Below are positions 15,689 to 22,037 of a DNA stretch of 23,055 bases, in pieces. The notes beneath the pieces are model-generated. The model was not told where the DNA came from and did not search any database. It saw only the letters and a list, made by a program, of their open reading frames with translations. The translations under genes were made by a program, and so were the position numbers. How positions within the stretch are numbered: the stretch's first letter is position 1; each line of letters starts with the position of its first letter. Source of the DNA: JBFJVZ01 sp041623895 (GTDB lineage Bacteria; Planctomycetota; Planctomycetia; Pirellulales; Pirellulaceae); assembly GCA_041623895.1 (NCBI GenBank), contig JBFJVZ010000065.1, forward strand, positions 1 through 23,055, written 5' to 3'.

Positions 15689-16729
15689 GTGGCAGGCGAA
15701 CAAGAAGCAACAGCAACAGCAGTCGATACAGCACAGCAATCCGGTGCCCAAATCGACACCGCGGTGACTCAGTTGATCTCCGAAGGTGATGTATCGGGCC
15801 TGACGGAATTCTTAGCGTCCAATGTGGTACCGACGATTATTCCAGCGGCGATCGGATTGGGCGTTGTCTTTATTGGTTATCTGGCGGCCAAGTATCTTTC
15901 CCGCGTGATCAGCAAACCGATTTGCCGCCGCGTTGACGAGACGTTGGGCAGATTCATCGGTAAGGCCATCTTCTATGCCATCATGCTGGCGGTCGTCGCC
16001 GCCGTGGCAACGCAATTCGGCATGAAGCTGGGCGGAATTGCTGCCCTCTTGGCTGGTGCCAGTTTTGCGGTCGGTTTGGCTTTTCAGGGCACGCTCAGCA
16101 ATTTTGCCGCCGGCGTTTTGATGATGGTCTTTCGGCCCTTCAAAGTCGGCGACGTGATCAACGCAGGCGGCGTGACGGGCAAGGTCAACGAAATCGACTT
16201 GTTCACGACCACGCTGGACACGCCCGACAATCGCCGCATCATCGTTCCCAACAGTGCTATTTCCGGCGGTACGATCGAAAACGTCAGCTATCACCCTCAT
16301 CGCCGCATCGAAGTGGTTGTCGGCGTTGACTACAACGCCGACATCGAAGCGACCCGTGGTGCCTTGCAACGCGCCGCCGATGTATTTAGCGGACAGATGA
16401 TTAGCGGCGAGAATCGCGGGGCCGCCATCGTCCTTGGCAACTTGGGCGACAGCGCCGTGGAGTGGAAAGTTCGGATGTGGGTCGCTTCGGCCGATTACTG
16501 GTCGATGCTGGAATCGTTGACCGCTGAAGTCAAACGCCAATTGGATGCCGTTGGCATTGGCATTCCATTCCCTCAGTTGGACGTGCACCTGAACCGCATC
16601 GATGGGGCCGAAGAGCCAGCTCAGTCACGTCCCCGAATCCGCCCCGCTGCCCGGCCCGCGCGGCGGGATACGATTCGTCGCGATCCCGGCGTTGGCCCAG
16701 GTGTACAAAGTATGCCCTATGCCTCTTAG
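15689..16729 (+). CDS. MscS-family small-conductance mechanosensitive channel
   Basis: This 346-residue inner-membrane protein opens under membrane tension to release solutes during osmotic downshock. Three transmembrane helices are visible (about 47-67, 89-108 and 116-148). The pore helix TM3 has the family's Gly/Ala packing pattern: GIAALLAGASFAVGLAFQGT, then LSNFAAGVLMMVFRPF. The cytoplasmic beta domain follows: KVGDVINAGGVTGKVNEIDL, then DNRRIIVPNSAISGGTIENV. The last 35 residues are rich in Pro and Arg and look disordered. The GTG at 15689 is supported by AGAAGGAA about 9 bases upstream. The N-terminal 40 residues are polar (Ala/Thr/Gln-rich) and precede TM1; no clear signal peptide is seen. 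It lies 202 bp after the radical SAM gene, so it is probably transcribed separately. Confidence 0.92.
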   Translation: MAGEQEATATAVDTAQQSGAQIDTAVTQLISEGDVSGLTEFLASNVVPTIIPAAIGLGVVFIGYLAAKYLSRVISKPICRRVDETLGRFIGKAIFYAIMLAVVAAVATQFGMKLGGIAALLAGASFAVGLAFQGTLSNFAAGVLMMVFRPFKVGDVINAGGVTGKVNEIDLFTTTLDTPDNRRIIVPNSAISGGTIENVSYHPHRRIEVVVGVDYNADIEATRGALQRAADVFSGQMISGENRGAAIVLGNLGDSAVEWKVRMWVASADYWSMLESLTAEVKRQLDAVGIGIPFPQLDVHLNRIDGAEEPAQSRPRIRPAARPARRDTIRRDPGVGPGVQSMPYAS

Positions 16730-16777
16730 CTGTTGCCAGCTCACGAGTTAGGGCGTTTTCCATTGTTGATGTAGTGT

Positions 16778-16855
16778 CGGGAAATGGGTCAGGCACCCAT
16801 CGCCGGAACGGCCCGCAGGGTGTGACGCACGATTGGGTGCCTGACCCCTTTTCCC
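16778..16855. repeat. REPIN-like 78-bp palindromic element, copy 1
   Basis: Arms GGGTCAGGCACCCA (16786-16799) and TGGGTGCCTGACCC (16834-16847) are a perfect 14-bp inverted repeat, extended outward by CGGGAAA/TTTCCCG with one indel. The core CGCCGGAACGGCC holds a small GCCG-GAA-CGGC hairpin, and GTGTGACGCAC a second one, so the strand could fold as a branched stem with two inner hairpins. The same architecture recurs inverted at 21165-21241. No transposase lies in the window. Confidence 0.75.
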
Positions 16856-16929
16856 GGCGCGGGCTTGAAAATCCGTGCGAAAGTATCACAGCTCGCTGGA
16901 TCCGATTATCATGTCGACGATCATTTGTC

Positions 16930-16970
16930 GCTGACATCATTATTGTGCTGCGAATTTCAAATGTCAGCGT
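16930..16970 (+). promoter_or_regulatory. 9-bp inverted repeat in front of the gene at 16989
   Basis: CGCTGACAT (16930-16938) and ATGTCAGCG (16962-16970) are perfect inverted repeats around a 23-base spacer, directly before the GGGGG ribosome binding site (16973-16977). It could be an operator for a dimeric regulator or an mRNA stem affecting translation. No further evidence. Confidence 0.3.
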
Positions 16971-16988
16971 AAGCGGGGGTTTTGAAGT

Positions 16989-17699
16989 ATGTGGCATACC
17001 AGTCGCGGAGATCGCACGCTGTGCGGCTGCGAAGCGAATCTTGTTGCTCAAGCCGTCGATACGATGATCGATGCGTTGTTGATGCATGTCGACGACGATT
17101 TGGATTCCGACGGATCTCGCGTTTGCCAATCGGGGATTGCTGTTTTTGACGCTTTATCGCCGTCGCAGCGAATCGGCCTGTTGTATGACGTCACCCGTCA
17201 CCTGTTGACCGAGACGGAATCGACGTTGACCTTAAGCGCCACCACGGAAGCAGCCGTGGCGGCGATCTTTATCGAAATCCGCGATCAAGTTGCGATCGAG
17301 ATCGACTTGTTTCCCGACGGCTTGGCCGACCAGGCGACGTGGGAGGAAGGTGAGTTGAGTTGGCGGCAACTTGTGCTGGCGGCCAGCCATGACGTGCTGG
17401 GCGGTGCTGAAGCCGAAGCGGATTGGGATCCGGAATTCGAGTTGCCCGATGCCCATTGCCCAGACATTGCCTTGTGGGAAGATTTGGTTGATTGGCTGGC
17501 GGAGGCTGTCTTGTGGGATCGTGATTTCGAGATGGCCGATACGTTTCTGGATGTCGATCCTGGGATCTCGCGGCAGCGTCGACGCTTGCTGGGGATCGAG
17601 GACGATTATTTCACGCAGGTCGCTCCCGATCCGCGTCCCCGGGAAGCAATGCGGTTGGCTGCGATGACACGCGACATCGTGCGGCAAAAACCACGTTAG
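16989..17699 (+). CDS. Uncharacterised acidic cytoplasmic protein
   Basis: I do not recognise this 236-residue protein. It has no signal peptide or membrane helix. It is acidic and tryptophan-rich in the second half (ATWEEGELSWRQLVLAASHD, DWDPEFELPDAHCPDIALWE, DLVDWLAEAVLWDRDFEMAD). The N-terminus has Cys12, Cys14 and Cys47, but no metal-binding pattern is clear. It is probably mostly helical. The ATG at 16989 is well supported by GGGGG 11 bases upstream. Codon use matches its neighbours, and the frame is longer than chance shadows here. It precedes another small unknown gene and the phospholipase-like gene on the same strand; gaps of 147 and 37 bp allow but do not prove an operon. Confidence 0.75.
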   Translation: MWHTSRGDRTLCGCEANLVAQAVDTMIDALLMHVDDDLDSDGSRVCQSGIAVFDALSPSQRIGLLYDVTRHLLTETESTLTLSATTEAAVAAIFIEIRDQVAIEIDLFPDGLADQATWEEGELSWRQLVLAASHDVLGGAEAEADWDPEFELPDAHCPDIALWEDLVDWLAEAVLWDRDFEMADTFLDVDPGISRQRRRLLGIEDDYFTQVAPDPRPREAMRLAAMTRDIVRQKPR

Positions 17700-17797
17700 C
17701 TGGAACCCGATCAGGCCGCTTTGTGAAGGTGGTCCGATTTGAGCCGGGATTCGTCTTGCCACGCGCGCCGGTCTGTAGCGACACTGGTCTTCGTTCA

Positions 17798-17818
17798 GCG
17801 TCGGCTGCGGACCGACGC
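17798..17818 (+). promoter_or_regulatory. 7-bp hairpin in the leader of the gene at 17847
   Basis: GCGTCGG-CTGCGGA-CCGACGC forms a perfect 7-bp stem with a 7-base loop, 28 bases before the ATG and just upstream of the GGAAG ribosome binding site. No T-run follows. It may be a leader element or a worn repeat. Confidence 0.3.
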
Positions 17819-17846
17819 AAAAGCTCAGCAAACAAGGAAGTGGCAG

Positions 17847-18149
17847 ATGGCATTCGAAACGCTCGCGGACCTATCGGATCTTTGTTTCGGTCAGCTGTAC
17901 GCGGTCTACTTGGCGATCGCGCGTAGTGACCATGACTGGCGGCTTCGTGCCAGGTACGGCCAGGCGGCACCTCCCAACGGACACGCAGAGTTTCGTCCTC
18001 TTTCGGAGGAACAATTTTTCGACCGTCTGCACAGAGCACAAATGATCGCGGGCGGCGAGGCGATGCTCCGCGGCCGTTTGGCGCGGCAAGCAGCCTCTTA
18101 TCGGGTCGACGTCACGGCGGAACTGGCGGAACTGCAGCGGGCAGCCTGA
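17847..18149 (+). CDS. Small uncharacterised protein, 100 residues
   Basis: I do not recognise the family. The ATG at 17847 is preferred over an in-frame upstream start at 17739. It has AAGGAAG about 7 bases upstream, and the preceding 36 codons (Arg/Ser-rich) run through a hairpin and look non-coding. The protein is likely all-helical and soluble: ETLADLSDLCFGQLYAVYLA, then SEEQFFDRLHRAQMIAGGEA and RGRLARQAASYRVDVTAELA. It has one Cys and no membrane segment. It lies 37 bp upstream of the phospholipase-like gene on the same strand, so the two may be co-transcribed. Confidence 0.65.
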   Translation: MAFETLADLSDLCFGQLYAVYLAIARSDHDWRLRARYGQAAPPNGHAEFRPLSEEQFFDRLHRAQMIAGGEAMLRGRLARQAASYRVDVTAELAELQRAA

Positions 18150-18186
18150 ATCTCCACGTATGTTAGTTTCTTGACTGAGTCCTGTG

Positions 18187-19617
18187 ATGAAACCGCTGCA
18201 GCAAATCGTGCGCGCCGGCCACTGTCATGCGACGCATCAATTGTTTGCCATCGATGCGCTACCCCTGGTGCAAACCGACTCGGGAAAGCGATTGGTAAGT
18301 TGGTTTCTGCGCTACCATCACCGATATCTTCGCGGTGCCATTGATCCCGATATTCGGGTCCGCGATTTTCAAAACCATGTGATCCACGTGCAGGACGGGT
18401 TTTGGGGTGGTGCGCCTCGTGTCGCCCACAGCTGGTACGATCGACTGCAGCGATATCTGCGGCAAAAACGATACTCCGACGCCGCTCATGCCGCAGGTGT
18501 GCTGTCACACTACTTCACCGATCCGATGCAGCCACTGAACACGGCTTATTCCACCGCCGAAGAAGTCATCCACCGACCGCTCAGCTGCAGCATTCAACGA
18601 GATTACCAGGCGATTTTTAATCACTGGCGCGACGATGATTTGCGAGTCGTGTTCCAACTCGCTGATGGACCGGGATGGCTGGGAGCCGCGATGATGCACG
18701 GGGCGAAATACGCACACAAGTATTTCGACACCGTCATTGAGTTGTATCGTTTGCGCGCCGCCGTTGAGCATCCATCGACAGGAATCGATTCGCGGCTGCG
18801 AGTCATTTTCGCGGAGCTATTCGGGTTGGCGATTACAGGTTGGGCTCGTGTGATTGAGCGGGCCGCCGACGACGCCGAAGCCGTCATCCGCCGAGAATTG
18901 CCCACCGCATCCAGTTTTTGGCCGCTGCTGTCCGCCACGGCCGCTGCGCCGGTAGCCTTCTGGAGACACCGCATTCGGTCTCGCATCGAAGACCAGAAGA
19001 TCCAGGATTTGGTTTCGGAATTCCGCCGCAAGGGAAAACTGCAGAAAGAGCTTCCAGCCGAAGTCGATATTAAGAAACGGGTGATCAAAGTCCATCGTGA
19101 TGAACGTCGATATCGACTCGGTCGCATCCGTCAACGCCGACAGATAACTCTCCAACAAGCGGAATCACCCGTGCTGCCTTTTCAGCATTTGTTATCGCCA
19201 CCAAGGCAACCGATCGAATTGCTGGCGATCGACGCAGAAGATCTGAAACGATTGCGGGCCGTCGGCGTGAATAGCTTGGATGAATTGCTGATTGCTGAGC
19301 CGGCTGAAATCGCCAAGCAGCTTCAGGCCTATTGGATCACGGGGGAAACGATTCAGCTCTGGCAGAATCAAGCGAAGTTCATGCGGCAAGCCAGTGGCTT
19401 GGCGAGTTTCACCGTGCAATTGCTTCTTGGCGCCGGCTTCGCTGACCCGCGGCAAGTCATCCGCGCGGGGGTTGATAAGGTGCACCAACAAGTCGTCGCG
19501 TTCGCCGCCTCCACGCCGGGTCGCAGGTCGCTAAGAGGCCAACCGCCGCCGACACGCGAGCAAGTATCACGCTGGTTCGGGCAAATCATGTCGGCCGACG
19601 TTCGCAAAGCGGCTTAG
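18187..19617 (+). CDS. Zinc-dependent phospholipase C-like protein with C-terminal helix-hairpin-helix (DUF4332-like) region
   Basis: The protein has 476 residues from the ATG at 18187; a GTG directly before it (18184) would add one residue. The N-terminal 230 residues resemble the zinc-dependent phospholipase C/S1-P1 nuclease fold. Landmarks are GHCHATHQL (His14, His17), DPDIRVRDFQNHVIHVQD (51-70), and the signature LSHYFTDPMQPLNTAYS with His108 and Asp112. The third signature ligand, normally His ten residues after the first, is Asn118, so the metal site may be altered or inactive. A basic middle region (about 270-330) leads to a C-terminal part with two helix-hairpin-helix-like stretches (LLAIDAEDLKRLRAVGVNSL and VQLLLGAGFADPRQVIRAG), resembling DUF4332. 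There is no signal peptide, unlike secreted phospholipases. The substrate is unknown; binding DNA or nucleotides is conceivable. Confidence 0.72.
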   Translation: MKPLQQIVRAGHCHATHQLFAIDALPLVQTDSGKRLVSWFLRYHHRYLRGAIDPDIRVRDFQNHVIHVQDGFWGGAPRVAHSWYDRLQRYLRQKRYSDAAHAAGVLSHYFTDPMQPLNTAYSTAEEVIHRPLSCSIQRDYQAIFNHWRDDDLRVVFQLADGPGWLGAAMMHGAKYAHKYFDTVIELYRLRAAVEHPSTGIDSRLRVIFAELFGLAITGWARVIERAADDAEAVIRRELPTASSFWPLLSATAAAPVAFWRHRIRSRIEDQKIQDLVSEFRRKGKLQKELPAEVDIKKRVIKVHRDERRYRLGRIRQRRQITLQQAESPVLPFQHLLSPPRQPIELLAIDAEDLKRLRAVGVNSLDELLIAEPAEIAKQLQAYWITGETIQLWQNQAKFMRQASGLASFTVQLLLGAGFADPRQVIRAGVDKVHQQVVAFAASTPGRRSLRGQPPPTREQVSRWFGQIMSADVRKAA

Positions 19618-19717
19618 CTGGACAGCCACCCTTATCAGCCGCAGCGCGTGGGCTGAGGCCCAGCGGCTAATGAGACGGCAATTTCCGGCGTTCTAACCCA
19701 AAAGTGGCGCTGTCCAG
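19618..19717. repeat. MITE-like element with terminal inverted repeats and inner hairpin
   Basis: CTGGACAGCCAC (19618-19629) and GTGGCGCTGTCCAG (19704-19717) are inverted termini with nine contiguous matches plus CAC after a 2-base indel. Between them, AGCCG..TGGGC-TGAG-GCCCA.CGGCT (19637-19668) forms a bulged hairpin. The element begins directly after the stop codon of the phospholipase-like gene. The remaining bases to 19855, before the dehydrogenase, hold nothing I recognise. Confidence 0.5.
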
Positions 19718-19855
19718 TCAGTCACCACCATCACGACGCCTGCCGATACAATGGCGACTGTTATGTCCTGGGAATTCGGACCTGACACGACACAAGACGC
19801 TTTTTTGAAATGAAGCCTGGTCAGAATCAAGACTTCTTCTTAGAGACAGGAATCC

Positions 19856-21109
19856 ATGCGCGCGTTTGAGGCGATCGGGCAGTTTTTCGATTCAGCAGCC
19901 GAGCATCTGGATTTGGATGAATCCTACCGTGAAGCGATGTTGATGCCCAAACGTGAAATCCAAGTGCGGGTATCGATCGAGCGCGATGACGGCGGGATCT
20001 CCAATTACCTTGGATTCCGGGTTCAACACAATCACAGCCGCGGTCCAATGAAAGGCGGCTTGCGTTTTCACCCGGCGGTCGACCTGGATGAGACGCGAGC
20101 GCTGGCCAGTTTGATGACTTGGAAGACCGCCGTGGTGAACCTGCCCTACGGTGGCGCCAAGGGCGGCATCGGTGTCGACCCGAACCAGCTTTCCCAGCGC
20201 GAACTCGAACGACTGACACGTGCTTTCGTCGATCAGATTCACGACATCGTCGGCCCCGATAAGGATATTCCAGCGCCCGACATGGGTACCGATCATCAAG
20301 TGATGGCCTGGTTTCGTAATCAGTGGGAGAAGTATCATGGGTTCAATCCCGCCGTGATTACCGGCAAACCGGTCGAGGAGTATGGTGCGCGCGGCCGTGA
20401 GGAAGCAACCGGCCGCGGGGTCGGTGCGTTGAGTGTCAAACTGAGCAAACGATTGGGGCGCAAGGCGGAACAGACAAACGTTGCGATTCAAGGCTTTGGC
20501 AACGTTGGGTCGCACGCCGCCAAGTTCTTACACGAATCACAGTTCCCGATTGTTGCTGTCAGCGATGTAACGGGTACGTATTACAACGAGAACGGCCTGG
20601 ATATCCCGGCGCTGCTGCATTTTAAAGTCACTCATCCGGCACAGCACGGTTTATTGGAAGGCTTCCAGGAGTGCGATGTCTTGCCCCGTGACGCGCTGCT
20701 CACACTTCAAGACGTTGATCTGTTAATTCCGGCGGCCCTGGGCGGTGTGATCACGGACCGCAACGTGGAAGCCGTCAATGCCTCGATCATTGTCGAGGCC
20801 GCCAACGGGCCAATTCATCCCGCTGCCGATGCGGTGCTAAATGATCGCGGGGTCACGGTGCTGCCCGATATTTTGGCCAACGCCGGCGGCGTAACCGTCA
20901 GCTACTTTGAATGGGTCCAGAACCGCCAGCATTATCGCTGGACGCTCGATCGCGTTCGCCAGGAATTGGACCACACACTGAATGAAGCGTTCGAGAATGT
21001 TTGGCAGTTATCGCAACAACACAATGTTACGCTGCGCACGGCCGCATTCATGATCGGAATCAAACGGGTCCGTCGAGCCACCGAGTTGGCGGGCATCACA
21101 GCGGCATAG
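19856..21109 (+). CDS. gdhA: Glutamate dehydrogenase (Glu/Leu/Phe/Val dehydrogenase family)
   Basis: This 417-residue cytoplasmic enzyme interconverts glutamate and 2-oxoglutarate plus ammonia, linking nitrogen and carbon metabolism. The substrate domain has GPMKGGLRFHP (Lys66 in 63-73), MTWKTAVVNLPYGGAKGG with Lys90 and catalytic Lys102, and the conserved PAPDMGTDHQVMAW (139-152). The nucleotide domain has the Rossmann loop GFGNVG (213-218) and continues through VEAANGPIHPAAD and LPDILANAGGVTVSYFEWVQ. The length fits the roughly 420-residue hexameric class. NAD or NADP preference cannot be decided here. The symbol is family-level; rocG/gudB-type catabolic enzymes are equally close. The ATG at 19856 has AGG about 6 bases upstream. 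It stands alone between two repeat-bearing gaps. Confidence 0.95.
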   Translation: MRAFEAIGQFFDSAAEHLDLDESYREAMLMPKREIQVRVSIERDDGGISNYLGFRVQHNHSRGPMKGGLRFHPAVDLDETRALASLMTWKTAVVNLPYGGAKGGIGVDPNQLSQRELERLTRAFVDQIHDIVGPDKDIPAPDMGTDHQVMAWFRNQWEKYHGFNPAVITGKPVEEYGARGREEATGRGVGALSVKLSKRLGRKAEQTNVAIQGFGNVGSHAAKFLHESQFPIVAVSDVTGTYYNENGLDIPALLHFKVTHPAQHGLLEGFQECDVLPRDALLTLQDVDLLIPAALGGVITDRNVEAVNASIIVEAANGPIHPAADAVLNDRGVTVLPDILANAGGVTVSYFEWVQNRQHYRWTLDRVRQELDHTLNEAFENVWQLSQQHNVTLRTAAFMIGIKRVRRATELAGITAA

Positions 21110-21146
21110 TTTTGCGATAGAACATGTTCAACAATGATGTGTCCAT

Positions 21147-21162
21147 CGAAAAAAGGGTCAGG
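21147..21162. repeat. Partial duplicate of the REPIN-like left arm
   Basis: CGAAAAAAGGGTCAGG lies 18 bases before the nearly identical CGAAAAAGGGGTCAGG that opens the complete element at 21165. It has no matching right arm, so it is a truncated or slipped copy of the arm. Confidence 0.6.
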
Positions 21163-21164
21163 AT

Positions 21165-21241
21165 CGAAAAAGGGGTCAGGTACCAATAGTGCAAAGCACC
21201 CGCAGGGCCGTTCCGGCGATTGGTACCTGACCCCTTTTTCG
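21165..21241. repeat. REPIN-like 77-bp palindromic element, copy 2 (inverted relative to copy 1)
   Basis: A perfect 23-bp inverted repeat (21165-21187 and 21219-21241; arm core GGGGTCAGGTACCAAT) flanks a core whose reverse strand reads CGCCGGAACGGCCC, then TGCGGGTGCTTTGCACT. This matches copy 1 at 16778 in its outer arms and in GCCG-GAA-CGGC. The second inner hairpin is GTGC-TTT-GCAC. Arm differences from copy 1 (CACCCA versus TACCAA) are matched by complementary changes in the other arm. It lies about 70 bases upstream of hisA. Confidence 0.8.
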
Positions 21242-21308
21242 GAAACGGCGACGTGAAAGTTGGAAATGTTGTAGAGCAGCACCAAAGTTTTTTCTGGGAG
21301 TACTTGCG

Positions 21309-22037
21309 TTGGAAATCTGGCCTGCCATCGATTTACGAGAAGGCAAGCCCGTGCGCTTGCGACAGGGTGACTATCAGCAGCAAACGGTGTTTGGTGATGA
21401 CCCTGTCATGTTTGCCCGCCAATGGCATGCTGCCGGTGCGAAGCGATTGCATCTGGTGGATTTGGATGCCGCACGGGGTGATGAATCGACTCTGAATCGG
21501 GACGCCGTCCAACGCATCGTGGAGGCGACCGGCTTGCCCTGCCAACTGGGCGGTGGCGTGCGCGATCAAGCAGCGATCGAGTCGCTGCTGGATCTTGGAC
21601 TGGCGCGATTGGTGGTTGGTTCGGCGGCGCTGAAACGGCCCGATTGGTTTTGCCAAATGTGTGATGCCTATCCGGGCAAGCTGGCCGCTGGGATCGATGC
21701 CCGCGACGGCATGGTCGCCACCGATGGTTGGCTGGAAACGAGTTCCACGCCGGCGGCGGATTTGGCCAAAGATCTTCGTCGCCGCAGTGACAATATTGCG
21801 GCAATCATTTACACCGATATCGCCCGCGACGGCATGATGCGTGGACCAAACTTCGAAGGTTTGGCCCAGATGGCCGAGGCGACCGACATTCCACTGGTGG
21901 CCAGCGGCGGAGTCACGACGCTGGACGACGTGCGGCGTTTGCTGCAAATGGAAATGCCAGCCGCTATTGTCGGTCGTTCAATCTATGATGGAGTGATGAA
22001 GTTAGAAGAAGTACTGGATATCGCCGGAGACCGATGA
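21309..22037 (+). CDS. hisA: Phosphoribosylformimino-5-aminoimidazole carboxamide ribotide isomerase (HisA)
   Basis: HisA catalyses the fourth step of histidine biosynthesis, an Amadori rearrangement turning ProFAR into PRFAR. The 242-residue length is normal for this TIM-barrel enzyme. Features include MEIWPAIDLREGKPVRLRQG with catalytic Asp8, LHLVDLDAARG, QLGGGVRD (79-86), LVVGSAALK, GIDARDGMVATDGW with the second catalytic Asp130, IYTDIARDGMMRGPN, and the phosphate-binding PLVASGGVTTLDDV and AAIVGRSIYDG. The start is TTG at 21309, chosen because GGGAG lies 8 bases upstream (21296-21300) and the family begins exactly here. No other his genes are adjacent, so the pathway is scattered. The stop overlaps the next gene by 4 bp (ATGA), suggesting coupled translation with the secreted hydrolase. 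Confidence 0.96.
   Translation: MEIWPAIDLREGKPVRLRQGDYQQQTVFGDDPVMFARQWHAAGAKRLHLVDLDAARGDESTLNRDAVQRIVEATGLPCQLGGGVRDQAAIESLLDLGLARLVVGSAALKRPDWFCQMCDAYPGKLAAGIDARDGMVATDGWLETSSTPAADLAKDLRRRSDNIAAIIYTDIARDGMMRGPNFEGLAQMAEATDIPLVASGGVTTLDDVRRLLQMEMPAAIVGRSIYDGVMKLEEVLDIAGDR

Noticed and set aside
16778..16855. Bidirectional terminator
   Set aside because: The long arms followed by CTTTTCCC could terminate transcription, but the shared core and inverted second copy at 21165 fit a dispersed element better. Terminator activity as a side effect is possible.
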